Origin: Apostichopus japonicus | Taxonomy: Eukaryota; Echinodermata; Holothuroidea; Aspidochirotida; Stichopodidae | Assembly (NCBI RefSeq): GCF_037975245.1 | Contig: NC_092564.1 | Span: forward strand, 16,818,984 to 16,882,983 | Reading direction: 5' to 3' | Length of the DNA stretch: 64,000 nucleotides | In this document: positions 1-12,589 of the stretch, piece after piece | How positions within the stretch are numbered: position 1 is the first letter of the stretch | Layout of the letters: each line of letters starts with the position of its first letter | Notes under the pieces: model-generated | What the model saw: the letters and a program-made list of their open reading frames with translations, nothing else | Databases searched by the model: none | What the model was told of the DNA's origin: nothing | Translations under genes and position numbers: made by a program

Positions 1-3000
1 GTTTAATGCATTTCGAGAAGGAAATGGTATCCCGATAATATATCCAAGAACCTGGGCTGTGCCTTGGAGTTCTCTTAACCTCAACGATGGTCTAAAATTG
101 GACGTGTTTTCAGCCCGTCTTTCCATCAGTCTGTGTGTTCTTCTGTATGTCTCTCTGTCTGATATTTTTGTGTTATTCTTGTCTTACAGGATTTGGAAAT
201 TGCAGCCGACCTCACCCCCGTTAGCCAGGGTTGTGGCAAGTACAGGTTCATTTGTGCCCAGATCAGACGAGATGAACCAGATCCCACCTACAAGTTACTC
301 GGCAAGGATCGTTCCGCTACCGTTGGTTGTGCCCCAGTGATATGCGACAGTGAGTTACATTTGAATATTCATATAGCCGTCCTCTGCTGCATACGTAGAG
401 CACCTGGTTGGATTAAGCCCTAAACCACATTACACTTTATTTTACGCAATTTAACTTGTGCAATGTTCTGTATAGAAGTCAAAGTTTTGTGGTTTATTAT
501 TATTATTATTATTATGATAGTTATTATATTTATTAGTTATTATATATTATAGTTATTATGCAACAACCCCACAGCTTTACCCCTCCTTGTAAATTTTTGA
601 ATCGGCCCAGAGCCCATCCGTAGAGGCTTGATCACACCAATACCCAGGGGGGTAGGAGCTGGGGGCACGTGCCCCCCCACTTTTTCCAAAATAGCAAATG
701 TGCCCTACTGGCAAATAAAATGTGCCCCTTTGATGAAGAACTGTCTTTTGGATATCTTAAGCCTTTTTTAATATAATATTTTATTTTAATTATTTATTTT
801 AGTCTGTACATGCTATTTTTAAAATGGTAACTCATATCGTTTTGTAGTATCGTTAAAAATAAACAATCTCAATAAATAGTATTGATAGCATACTATCACA
901 TCATATATGTATCAGTTTATAGCATAACGAGTGGTGGTTGTGGAATAAGAAAGTGCCCCTCTGATGTTGTGCCCTCCCACTTTTTGGAAGCTTCCTACCC
1001 CCTGCCTATACGTGAATCAGTCAGGGAAATATTGGAATTTGTCCCACCTCCCCCACCAGCACCCTGTGCAATGCACGTCACTGAGTATTCAATACCATGT
1101 CAAATGAGCTAGAGATGAGATTTCCTTTATCATCTTTTACTTTGAGGATATTTTCCACAGCAGCCTCAAAGAAATACCCTTAACCGTGGTGGGGACTGTT
1201 TGAATAGGCTAGAAAGCACTTTTTCTGGGTGGGATAATACTTCTAAAAACAAAGATCTGTATGACTATGCAGATGACTTTATTCAAATGTTTCAAAGTGA
1301 TTGCTGAATCTTCTCAGTGATATTATTCACAAGAGATTTAAGAAATATAAATTCAGACGGATTAGGACGATCTACAGCCTGCATCAACCAGAATCTCATT
1401 ATAATAGGTTTTATCTAGCTAGACAACCCAGAAGGGCTCTGTTATATAATTGGCTAGCAGAGGAACATGGTATTATAGATCATGGAACTTAAAGAAAAGG
1501 GATTGGGGAGATGGGAAAATGGAAGGTAAAATAAAACTTACTCCTACTAATACCCCCCCCCCCCCCTCCTACTCTTACCGCACCTATTCATTCGTAATCT
1601 CTTTCATATTACGTGTTTCATCAGAGAGTCAAGAACCAGAAGTTGAATTTGCTTCGGTCACCACGACCGGCGTTACTCTTTTCGAGGGACAGGATAACAC
1701 CGTCTCCGTGACTGTCAGTGCCACCTTCAACGAGGCCAACACAGATGAGAGCGTGGCCGGCCAGAACTTGTGGCAGGTTCGACTCTGGTTCAGTAAGGCC
1801 GAAGATGGTCAGGGATCGAGCGTGAACACTGTAGACAATTCTCTGTCCTCTGCACAATCAGCCAAATCTGTCAACTTCAACGACTTTACGTTTGAGGTCA
1901 GTGAGTCTTATACAACATGGTTAGGTGTATGGATTGTATGAATTAAGAAACTGCTGTGTTTTGAGGTTGATCTAATGTAATATTTGGTGTGTTGATAGAA
2001 TATGATGAATCCTCTTAATTCATAAACAACTGTGTGTGTTTGAGGTCAGTGAATCTTATATAACATTAAGGTGCCTTTGTATGGAAAGAATGAATTAATA
2101 AACAGCTGTGTTTTGAGGTCAATCATATGTAACATTTGGGTAGAATGATGAATCCTCTTAATTTATAAACAACTTTGTGTGTTTGAGTTCAGTGAATCAA
2201 ATATAACATTAGGTGTATGGATCGAATGAATTAAGAAAACAGCTGTGTTCTGAGGTTAATCTGATGTAATATTTGGTATGTGGATAGAATATGATGAATC
2301 CTCTTAATTTATAAACAACTTAATGTGTTTGAGTTCAGTTAATCTGATATAACATTAGGTGTATGGATCGAATGAAATTAAGAAAACAGCTGTGTTCTGA
2401 GGTCAATCTGATGTAACATTTGGTATGTGGATAGAATATGATGAATTCTCTTAATTTATAAACAACTTAATGTGTTTGAATTCAGTTAATCTGATGTAAC
2501 ATTAGATGTATGGATCGAGTGAATACTCGTTTATGAACAACTTTGTGTTTGAGGTCAGTGAATATTAGGTGTATAGATAGAAACATCATATGTGATTGCT
2601 TCCTTCCTTCCCTTCCTCCCCCACCCCTTGTGATTTTGTTCCTGGTTACTATTAAAGCTGCTATTAAAACACTGTATATAGCATGATGTCACTCATTTCT
2701 GCCAGGCTGCAAAAGAACGCACACTCAGGTATTATTCCCTAGCTGGGCAGGGTTTGGCTGCCTTACAGGGTTTCTAAAACCTTATTAAGTACTTCCTCAA
2801 AATGTGACAAATCGGTTTCTCATATGAATGCTAACCGGATACTCTGCGGAAATAGTACTGCAATCAATTCCACTCTGGGTTGTACCTTGTACCCTACAGC
2901 ATAATCAAAATGTCGGGTTATGATGATTTTTAGAATCAAATTCCCTTCTAAATTGCTTTCAGGATCTGGAAATATCTGCTGATCTGACTTCAGTAGGCTG

Positions 3001-5873
3001 TGGAAAATACCAATATATCTGTGCCCAGATACGGAGAGATGACCCAGAGCCCTCGTACAAGCAAGTGGGCAAGACTCTACAGGGGACCCTTGGATGCGCT
3101 CCAGTCGAATGTGGAAGTAGGAATTGTTTTATCTCTTTAGGGTTGTCAAAATATAATCACACTAACTGTCACATTATCAGATGAACCATAAATCTACCCG
3201 AGGGGACATTTCTCACACTTTTTTGATTTGAATGTTAGTTTAGTTGTAGTTGGTTTCCGTGACAGTCAGAAACCTAGTATGTTATTATGGAAGAATTGGA
3301 ACATGGATGGATCAAAACTCAAATAGGATGAACCCTATTGTGGAGTTCAAAGGTCAGTTTTTGTCAAAATTTGTTTCTCGACAAAATGCTGAAGAATGAG
3401 GGGGGGGAGGGGGGTTGTGAGATGCCATACTTGTAACAGTGATGCCCCATATTAAGCAGGTGAACCCAAATGGTTGAAGGTCAACGGTCATTCAGGGCCA
3501 AAATTTGTAAACACGGCATCTGATCATTGGGAATTCAACAATGGTGGAAACTGTAATCAAATCTTTGTACTGTTAACATTTCATATTCTTGGCGAGAATC
3601 ACAAGGTCTGTTGACTGTCTGGTTTGTCAACCTACCAAAAAAGCAAAAGTTTTCAGCAAACTGGGATCCATATATGTCTGTATACCTGGTTTGCTTTACA
3701 AAAATAGGTTATATCGCCATATTTAGCCAGGTATATATATTTGTGGCGTCTAACTTTGGGACGTGACCCAAAAGTAGGTCCATGCAAGGTGTGATGTCTA
3801 CAAGTGTCAAGTACATGGTGGATGAATCTGGTATGTGGATCCATCTTATCAAGTACAGGACTCCTATTGTGTTCTGCCAAGGGTCATTGGAGGTCAACAG
3901 GTCAAATCCGTAACCTTGATAACTTGCAAAAGAAAGGTGGGATGAACGTTTTTGAAAAATGTCTACCATTTATGACATCTCAGAACCCCTGACTGTGATC
4001 CACAGTGATGATGAGACCCAAAATAGGTCATAGGTCACATAGGCCATATCTCAAAAGTTTAATAGGGACAAGATATGTGTCACAATTATCTACCACCGGG
4101 AATGTCTCTTCATATTGAACATCTCACCATATCTATCATCATCTTGACCTAGGTCCAAGACTGCCAACACCACACATCGTCCCTACCTCGCTGACTATAA
4201 CCGAGACATCGGTGACTACCGGCGAGCGAAACACCATCGACGTAGACATCAGTGTCTTCTTTGATCAGTCACAGACGGACGACGTCACTGGTGAAGGCAA
4301 CTGGAAGATAATCGTGTGGTTATCCGACGAGGACACTGGCAACACTGGTTCAAGAATCGCTGAAACTGAGGAGACCATCACACTAGCTCAAATGGACCAA
4401 CCTCTCACCGGCGGTGGACCTTTAACATTCCGTGTACGTAATATCAAGTTTGCAGCTAGCTTGGCGTTTGGACGAAATAGATTACTTGGAATGGGTTTGG
4501 TGGATCTCATAGTTTGGTGGTACATTCCCCTTACTCGGTTGAAGTGGTCTTGGTGGCTCGCATAGTTTAGTGGTACATTCCCCTTACTTGGTGACTCTCA
4601 TAGTTTGGTGGTACATTCCCATTACGTGGTGACTCTCATAGTTTGGTGGTACATACCTCTTACTTGGTTGAAGTGGTCTTGGTGGCTCGCATAGTTTAGT
4701 GGTACATTCCCCTTACTTGGTGACTCTCATAGTTTGGTGGTACATTCCCATTACGTGGTGACTCTCATAGTTTGGTGGTACATACCTCTTACTTGGTTGA
4801 AGTGGTCTTGGTGGCTCTCATAGTTTAGTGGTACATTACCATTACGTGGTGACTCTCATAGTTTGGTGGTACATTCCCCTTACTTAGTTGAAGAGAAGTG
4901 GTCTTGGTGGCTCGCATAGTTTAGTGGTACATTCCCCTTACTTGGTGACTCTCATAGTTTGGTGGTACATTCCCATTACGTGGTGACTCTCATAGTTTGG
5001 TGGTACATACCTCTTACTCGGTTGAAGTGGTCTTGGTGGCTCGCATAGTTTAGTGGTACATTCCCCTTACTTGGTGGCTCTCATAGTTTAGTGGTACATT
5101 ACCATTACGTGGTGACTCTCATAGTTTGGTGGTACATTCCCCTTACTTAGTTGAAGAGAAGTGGTCTTGGTGGCTCTCATAGTTTAGTGGTACATTACCA
5201 TTACGTGGTGGATCTCATAGTTTGGTGGTACATTCCCATTACGTGGTGACTCTCATAGTTTGGTGGTACATACCCCTTACTTGGTTGAAGTGGTCTTGGT
5301 GACTCTCATAGTTTGGTGGTACATTCCTCTTACTTAGTTGAAGAGAAGTGGTCTTGGTGACTCTCATAGTTTGGGTGGAGGTGCCCATGAATGGGTTGAT
5401 CTTAATGGTCTTGGAGATTCTCATGGTATAGATTCCTCTTAATGGTTGAAGTGAACCATTGTGGTGAATCTCCAAAGTTTGATGGTACATTCCCCTTACT
5501 TGGTGACTCTCATAGTTTGGTGATACATTCCCCTTACTTGGTTGAAGAGGTCTTGGTGACTCTCATAGTTTGGTGGTAGGTGCCCATCAATAGGTTGATC
5601 TGAATGGTTTTGGTGAATCAGCATCTGTTAACTGAATGAACCAATGTGTGGTAAAAGAATCACATATTACCCACCGTTGTTCATACCACTCCTTTTGTTT
5701 TTTTCTTCCTTTGTCTACTCGAACAGAATGTGGTAGTGGACATGGATCTAAGGAAACCCAAATGCAAGGTAATTGCTTATGTGTGCGGCAGATTGAAGAA
5801 GCGCAATCCAGACCCTGACTACACAATGGCACCCAAGCTGATGAGTGGCTGTGCGCCATGCCAATGCAGTTAA
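1..5873 (+). CDS. 3' part of a modular cysteine-bearing, probably extracellular protein
   Basis: I do not recognise a named family. Exons: A0 1-103 (cut by the window start), B0 190-349, A1 1625-1896, B1 2963-3116, A2 4153-4433, B2 5727-5873 with stop TAA at 5871. A-type exons (~90 residues) look like beta-sandwich segments with a shared Trp, a charged loop and a closing hydrophobic strand (LKLD, FTFE, LTFR). B-type exons (~50 residues) begin DLEI or VDMDL and carry spaced cysteines ending in GCAPVxC or GCAPCQC. A exons run from phase 1 to phase 0 and B exons from phase 0 to phase 1, so each A+B pair is a phase 1-1 module; 2.5 modules are visible. Paired cysteines and strand-rich modules suggest a secreted or surface protein, but the signal peptide lies outside the window. 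Introns carry minisatellites. AATAAA signals lie near 6402 and 6410. Function unknown. Confidence 0.72.
645..1004. mobile_element. hAT-like non-autonomous element in intron of the modular gene
   Basis: The ends form terminal inverted repeats: CAGGGGGGTAGGAGC on the left and the complement GCTTCCTACCCCCTG on the right. The flanking 8-mers CCAATACC (637-644) and CCTATACG (1005-1012) match at 6 of 8 positions, as expected for an eroded 8-bp target duplication. Inside are runs of GTGCCC and CCCCCCACTTTTT near both ends and an AT-rich middle. No transposase frame. Lies between exons B0 and A1. Confidence 0.55.
1885..2580 (+). repeat. Tandem array that begins at and copies the exon A1 splice donor
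   Basis: The end of exon A1 and its donor (TTTGAG then GTCAGTGAG, 1891-1904) form the first copy of an imperfect tandem repeat. Later copies at about 2038, 2178, 2328, 2477 and 2540 keep the words GTTTGAGGTCAGTGAATC or close variants. Half-units with GTTTTGAGGTCAATC and AATTAAGAAAACAGCTGTG alternate with these, giving a composite unit near 125-150 bp. Some copies retain a usable GTCAGT donor sequence. Confidence 0.75.
4490..5600 (+). repeat. ~38-bp minisatellite with higher-order structure in an intron
   Basis: The intron between exons A2 and B2 is mostly tandem copies of a ~38-bp unit, CTCATAGTTTGGTGGTACAT followed by TCCCCTTACTTGGTGA. Some units carry an added GAAGTGGTCTTGGTGGC stretch, giving a higher-order period near 130 bp. 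Variants (CCCATTACGTGG, CCTCTTACTTGG, GCATAGTTTAGTGG) recur in the same order, so blocks of several units were copied together. It starts about 55 bp after the A2 donor. Confidence 0.85.
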
Positions 5874-6841
5874 ATTATGCGGAAATCTGGCCAGGCTTAA
5901 TCATTACCTTCCAGCAGCGATATACTGAACAATTTTTTTTTCTACCATTCCAGCATTTTCCTATTGGACGAATACGGTTTTCAGGTATAACATTTAGAAC
6001 AGTAATTTCTCTTTTCAAATGATGCATGCACAATTTCTTTTGTACTTGGACTACGCACCTACAGACAGAAAAAACCCCACTAGTGTTGCTATACAGAAGC
6101 AAGATGAATATTAAGCAAGCCCAAACCAGTAAAGATTGGTTGTTGTCGTCGATTATTCAAAAGCCGATGATGGGATGAACGTCCAAGTACATACGCAAAT
6201 AAGCCAATTGAGTTTAAGACCTTTAGGTAGTTGTTCTTTCTTACTCCAAAAACTTGACCATGGAGTGAAATGTCAACTTGGGAAGGATCTAATCGACAAT
6301 AGACTTTTAGAGACTTGTAAAAGTACAACTTTAATTAATAATCTTTTGTACACCAGTTCAGTGTCTTTTAATGATCACAATCACCTCTTGAGCCTGAAAA
6401 GAAATAAACAAATAAAGCATTTGAAAGAGATTTATGACAAGTGGTTGCATGTTTTCTTTCTTCTGTGACTGTCAAACGAAAGTGCTTCATCGAAGAATGG
6501 CCGAATCCTCCGTAGAGATAGAAAAACGCAATTTGGCTAGAGAAATGGAAATTAAACAGCCAATACTTTAAGTTTGTATAGCTTTCGAGCAATACTAGCT
6601 CATGGTCAGTGTGCGATCACATGCACACAAACAGTGAAGTCCAGTTATATTGCAATACATCAGGGCAATTGTGAATAGTCCTTTGAGGTGGCTGAATTTA
6701 TTTTAAGACAACCAAAATCAGCCCTGGAGGTGGTCTGATGGAGGTTTAGTTGATTACATCAAATTCAGATTCATAAATGAACACCTTGGCCCAATTTGGT
6801 AAAATTGTTATTATCCCCAAAATAGGTTAATTGGTATCATC
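5874..6841 (+). other. 3' UTR and intergenic sequence
   Basis: This follows the stop codon of the modular gene. Two AATAAA hexamers near 6402 and 6410 are plausible polyadenylation signals. I see no coding exon, transposon end or RNA gene in the rest. Confidence 0.5.
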
Positions 6842-6975
6842 CTTCTACAACAGTGAACAAAAAGTAGCATTCGAGGAAGCTTTAGTCATTTAAATTTGAT
6901 ATGAAATGGCGTCAAGATATGGTTATTAAATTTTATTTTTCACCAAAATATGAGTGTTTATACTACTCTTATCAC
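6842..6975 (+). repeat. Left part of a 324-bp satellite monomer cut off by a transposon
   Basis: This matches the monomers of the array at 8064-11662, from the GAACAAAAAGTAGCATTCGA region to TACTACTCTTATCAC, and then stops. The rest of the same monomer resumes at 8064. The 8-mer CTTATCAC is present on both sides of the interruption. Confidence 0.85.
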
Positions 6976-8063
6976 CAGGCGCGGCGAAACGGAAAAATTA
7001 TTGGGGGGGCTAATGTGTGGAGACTATCTAAGCGGAGCGCCACCATCGGTTGGCGCGGAGCGTACAAGAAAATTTTGGGTTATTTCAAACCCCCAGATGG
7101 CCGGAAACGGCACATCCCGTGTGTTTTATGCTGCGAATACCTAGCCCTAAAATATGGGTCTCAAGTCTGCAATTTCTCAGATTGCACGTAAAAGTCTGTA
7201 AAAACATTGTAATTTGTATATTCGATGGTGTTTTAAGAGAGTAGCTGTTATACTCGTAGTGTACTCGCAAAGACGTTTTTGAGTGTAGTAAGGACAGTGG
7301 CGGAGCTAGGGGTATTGGTCGGGGGAGGGGCAAGAATGGTCTGTAGGGGCGCTTTCGACACTATCTAAGCGGAGCGCCACCACAGGTTGGCGCGGAGCGT
7401 ACAGAAAAATTTTGAGTAAAGATACTCCCTAGATTGCAGGAAATGACCCTTTCCGGGCCTTGCTAATTTGCAGATAAACGGAGAATAAATAGGTGTCGTC
7501 GCCATTTTGTCCGAAAATTACACCAACAGAATATGACAAATGTCAATAGGTATATGAGAGCGCAATAAAATAGTCAATAATAGCGAATAAGTAAAAAGTA
7601 TAGTGAAAAGCTGAAAAGGGCGCCAGCAGTCCATTTGAGTCTGTCAGGGGGGGGGCATCCGCCCCCTGACTGTATATATGGACGCTCCGCCACTAAGTAA
7701 GGGGATGTTGGAGAACTGGCTGAAATGAGGCAAGTCATTGGCCTAAGACGAAGTTGTGTTACGCTTACTGGTACTCACACTCACTGCTTCCACTTTTCAC
7801 GGGGCGTGAAGACGCGGTTGGGGTGACAATGTGGTCTATAGCCAGGGGACGGGCCGAGGGTCCCCCAGCAATTACTAAAATTATTACACCTATATAGTAT
7901 ACGTGTGCATCGGACAGATCGACAAGTATGCATTGAAAAATGGGCAGATGCACGTTTCGGAGCCTTGGTAAATATTGGGGGGGCTTATCATGCATTTGCC
8001 CCCTCAACTTTTTCATTGGGGGGCTGAGCCCCCCCAAGCCCCCCCCCGGTTCCGCCGCCACTG
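6976..8063. mobile_element. hAT-like element inserted in the 324-bp satellite
   Basis: Left end CAGGCGCGGCGAAACGG; right end, read in complement, CAGTGGCGGCGGAACCGG; together imperfect terminal inverted repeats of about 18 bp. Both sides carry a perfect 8-bp target duplication CTTATCAC (6968-6975 and 8064-8071), the hAT superfamily hallmark. About 679 bp is its own sequence and the rest is the nested element at 7295-7695. It carries a G-rich sub-end and a hairpin-forming block (7024-7066) shared with other elements here. No transposase frame, so it is non-autonomous. The perfect target duplication suggests a fairly recent insertion. Confidence 0.85.
7295..7695. mobile_element. hAT-like element nested inside another hAT-like element
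   Basis: Left end CAGTGGCGGAGC; right end GCTCCGCCACTA, its complement apart from the last base. Flanking 8-mers AGTAAGGA (7287-7294) and AGTAAGGG (7696-7703) match at 7 of 8. Its hairpin block at 7361-7402 is also found in the host element, so both belong to one broad family of short elements. 401 bp, no coding capacity. Confidence 0.82.
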
Positions 8064-11000
8064 CTTATCACATGGAAAGGAATCAACAGGGGGCCACACA
8101 CCGCAGGTAAAACTTTGGGAAGAATTAAAAAAAGTCGTGATTTGGCCAAAATCCAACAGATTCATACAAAATTGTCGAATTTGGGCCAAAAATGAAAGTT
8201 CTCAAATCCCTGTTAGGATACGTATAACAGATTTCCAGCACCCAGTTCATGCTTCTCCGAGAACAAAAGTGGCATTCGACGAAGGTTTAGTCATTTAAAT
8301 TTGATATGAAATGGCATCAAGATATGGTTATTAAATTTCATGTTTCCACCAAAATATGAGTGTTTATACTACTCTTATCACCTGGAAAGGAATCAAAAGG
8401 GCGCCACACACCGCAGGTAAAATTTGGGAAGAATTAAAAAAGTCGTGATTTTGCCCAAAATCGAACAAAATCATAAGGGTATAGCCTTACAAAATTGTCG
8501 AATTTGGGCCAAAAATGAAAGTTCTCAAATTCCTGTCAGGATGATATAACGGACTCCTCGCACCCAGTTCATGCTTCTCCGAGAACAAAGGTGGCATTCG
8601 ACAAAGCTTTAGTCATTTAAATTTGATATGAAATGGCGTCAAGATATGGTTATTAAATTTCATGTTTCCACCAAAATATGAGTGTTTATAACTACTCTTA
8701 TCACCTGGAAAGGAATCAAAAGGGCGCCACACACCGCAGGTTAAACTTTGGGAAGAATTAAAAAAGTCGTGATTTTGGCCAAAATCGAACAAAATCATAA
8801 GGGTATAGCCTTACAAAATTGTCGAATTTGGGCCAAAAATGAAAGTTCTCAAATTCCTGTCAGGGTGATATAACGGACTCCTCGCACCCAGTTCATGCTT
8901 CTCCGAGAACAAAGGTGGCATTCGACGAAAACTTTAGTCATTTAAATTGGATATGAAATGGCGTCAAGATATGGTTATTAAATTTCATGTTTCCACCAAA
9001 ATATGAGTGTTTATAACTACTCTTATCACCTGGAAAGGAATCAAAAGGGCGCCACACACCGCAGGTTAAACTTTGGGAAGAATTAAAAAGTCGTGATTTT
9101 GGCCAAAATCGAACAAAATCATAAGGGTATAGCCTTACAAAATTGTCGAATTTGGGCCAAAAATGAAAGTTCTCAAATTCCTGTCAGGGTGATATAACGG
9201 ACTCCTCGCACCCAGTTCATGCTTCTCCGAGAACAAAGGTGGCATTCGACGAAAACTTTAGTCATTTAAATTGGATATGAAATGGCGTCAAGATATGGTT
9301 ATTAAATTTCATGTTTCCACCAAAATATGAGTGTTTATAACTACTCTTATCACCTGGAAAGGAATCAAAAGGGCGCCACACACCGCAGGTTAAACTTTGG
9401 GAAGAATTAAAAAGTCGTGATTTTGGCCAAAATCGAACAAAATCATAAGGGTATAGCCTTACAAAATTGTCGAATTTGGGCCATAAATGAAAGTTCTCAA
9501 ATTCCTGTCAGGGTGATATAACGGACTCCTCGCACCCAGTTCATGCTTCTCCGAGAACAAAGGTGGCATTCGACGAAAACTTTAGTCATTTAAATTGGAT
9601 ATGAAATGGCGTCAAGATATGGTTATTAAATTTCATGTTTCCACCAAAATATGAGTGTTTATAACTACTCTTATCACCTGGAAAGGAATCAAAAGGGCGC
9701 CACACACCGCAGGTTAAACTTTGGGAAGAATTAAAAAGTCGTGATTTTGGCCAAAATCGAACAAAATCATAAGGGTATAGCCTTACAAAATTGTCGAATT
9801 TGGGCCATAAATGAAAGTTCTCAAATTCCTGTCAGGGTGATATAACGGACTCCTCGCACCCAGTTCATGCTTCTCCGAGAACAAAGGTGGCATTCGACGA
9901 AAACTTTAGTCATTTAAATTGGATATGAAATGGCGTCAAGATATGGTTATTAAATTTCATGTTTCCACCAAAATATGAGTGTTTATAACTACTCTTATCA
10001 CCTGGAAAGGAATCAAAAGGGCGCCACACACCGCAGGTTAAACTTTGGGAAGAATTAAAAAAGTCGTGATTTTGGCCAAAATCGAACAAAATCATAAGGG
10101 TATAGCCTTACAAAATTGTCGAATTTGGGCCAAAAATGAAAGTTCTCAAATTCCTGTCAGGGTGATATAACGGACTCCTCGCTCCCAGTTCATGCTTCTC
10201 CGAGAACAAAGGTGGCATTCGACGAAGCTTTAGTCATTTAAATTTGATATGAAATGGCGTAAAGATATGGTTATTAAATTTCATGTTTCCACCAAAATAT
10301 GAGTGTTTATACTACTCTTATCACATGGAAAGGAATCAAAAGGGCGCCACACACCGCAGGTTAAATTTTGGGAAGAATTAAAAAAGTCGTGATTTTGGTC
10401 AAAATCGAACAAAATCATAAGGGTATAGCCTTACAAAATTATCGAATTTGGGCCAAAAATGAAAGTTCTCAAATTCCTGTCAGGATGATATAACAGACTC
10501 CTCGCACCCAGTTCATGCTTCTCCGAGAACAAAAGTGGCATTCGACGAAGCTTTAGACGTTTAAATTTGATATAAAATGGCGTCAAGATATGGTTATTAA
10601 ATTTTATTTTCCACCAAAATATGAGTGTTTATACTACTCTTATCACATGGAAAGGAATCAAAAGGGCGCCACACACCGCAGGTTAAACTTTGGGAAGAAT
10701 TACAAAAAGTCGTGATTTTGGCCAAAATCGAACAAAATCATAAGGGTATAGCCTTACAAAATTGTCGAATTTGGGCCAAAAATGAAAGTTCTCAAATTCC
10801 TGTCAGGGTGATATAACGGACTCCTCGCACCCAGTTCATGCTTCTCCGAGAACAAAGGTGGCATTCGACGAAAACTTTAGTCATTTAAATTGGATATGAA
10901 ATGGCGTCAAGATATGGTTATTAAATTTCATGTTTCCACCAAAATATGAGTGTTTATAACTACTCTTATCACCTGGAAAGGAATCAAAAGGGCGCCACAC

Positions 11001-11662
11001 ACCGCAGGTTAAACTTTGGGAAGAATTAAAAAAGTCGTGATTTTGGCCAAAATCGAACAAAATCATAAGGGTATAGCCTTGCAAAATTGTCGAATTTGGG
11101 CCAAAAATGAAAGTTCTCAAATTCCTGTCAGGGTGATATAACGGACTCCTCGCACCCAGTTCATGCTTCTCCGAGAACAAAGGTGGCATTCGACGAAAAC
11201 TTTAGTCATTTAAATTGGATATGAAATGGCGTCAAGATATGGTTATTAAATTTCATGTTTCCACCAAAATATGAGTGTTTATAACTACTCTTATCACCTG
11301 GAAAGGAATCAAAAGGGCGCCACACACCGCAGGTTAAACTTTTGGAAAGAATTACAAAAAGTCGTGATTTTGGCCAAAATCGAACAAAATCATAAGGGTA
11401 TAGCCTTACAAAATTGTCGAATTTGGGCCAAAAATTAAAGTCCTCAAATCCCTGTCAGGATACGTATAACAGATTCCCAGCACCCACCCAGTTCATGCTT
11501 CTCCGAGAACAAAAGTGGCATTCGACGAAGCTTTAGTCGTTTAAATTTGATATGAAATGGCGTAAAGATATGGTTATTAAATTTCATTTTTCCACCAAAA
11601 TATGAGTGTTTATACTACTCTTATCACATGGAAAGGAATCAAAAGGGCGCCACACACCGCAG
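8064..11662 (+). repeat. 324-bp satellite array, about 11 copies
   Basis: The marker CACCAAAATATGAGTG recurs every 322-325 bp (near 8348, 8668, 8992, 9316, 9640, 9963, 10287, 10609, 10932, 11257), and finally after ~335 bp. Monomers contain CGCCACACACCGCAGGT and a short palindrome TTTTGGCCAAAA. Central copies are nearly identical and edge copies are more diverged, as expected from unequal exchange. The 60-100-residue open frames inside are repeat shadows, not genes. The array ends at CACCGCAGGT and passes into unrelated C-rich sequence. Confidence 0.92.
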
Positions 11663-12589
11663 GTACAATTGCCCCCCTCCCCCCCCCCAAAAATGGCAAA
11701 GATTAATATATAACCATGATATAATATGCTGGATATGTTGAATGTATTTACAGCAGAGAGGCAATAACGGATGCAAGGGGGAGGCGGGACAAGGGGCGCT
11801 CCACGTTGGTTGTCGTCTCGGTGTGTTTAATGGAAACTAAAGCAAGGTTAGAATGAAAAATTATGATAACTTTTTTTTTGCATCTGAATCCCTCTAATAT
11901 GAACACAATTTTCTCAGAGGGGAGTTGACATCTCTGAAATAAGGCAATTTCTGGTGCAGATCTAAGGCTTTGTGGGGTGTCCTCTCACCCTCCCCCCTCT
12001 TTTCAACCTGGCACAAAACATTTGAATAGAGTCATTCAGTCATTAGCACAACCTTGCAATTAAACCTAACTATAGACCTACTTTATGGTCTAAAATGTGC
12101 CCAATTTGTCATCTTAAAGTATTTTGTTCTCCTAGGGTAGGAATCCTAACAGACCCTCAATATGGCAGTCAGCTTCATTGAACCCATGGCCAAGCAGAGG
12201 AGTGGAGTCTACATCGTGTCATGAAAAGCCACATCAATCAAGTGTTAAGTTAACTTAAAAAGTTCTTAATCTTAAAATGGGGTCAAAATTTGGTTGTGCC
12301 TCTTCACACCACATGCCTGGTTTATACACCCAAAACTCAGTTCATCACTTTTGTGTATTCCTATGTCATCGAAAAAAAAACCCACTTACAAAATGACCAT
12401 CAAAAAAAAAAAGAGAAAGAGGGAAAAAAAGAAGTTACGAGAGTAAATATAGTTTAATTTCAGCTGACATATATGCCTTACTCAGTGAGTAGTTAAGACA
12501 AAGAAAAGAATTAAATATTCATGAGAATGAGGTTACCCAACTCTTAGGTCATTAGCTTAGGCCACGCATACTATATGGAATCATTCAGT
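11663..12589. other. Intergenic sequence
   Basis: It starts with a C-rich run (to ~11690) and continues as AT-rich sequence with poly-A runs near 12370-12440. I find no supported gene. A short exon-like stretch near 12135-12240 is discussed among the rejected items. Confidence 0.4.

Noticed and set aside
1301-1492. 63-codon open frame with a protein-like composition in the first intron
   Set aside because: No family match, no splice sites that fit the surrounding gene; possibly an old mobile-element scrap but not supportable.
8613-11189. Repeated 61-102-codon open frames on the minus strand beginning MILFDFGQNH
   Set aside because: They are the same stretch of the 324-bp satellite read in each monomer; no start context, splice sites or independent support.
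12135-12240. Exon-like stretch after CTCCTAG encoding a short peptide ending in a stop
   Set aside because: Too short, ambiguous frame, and no upstream exon to join it to.
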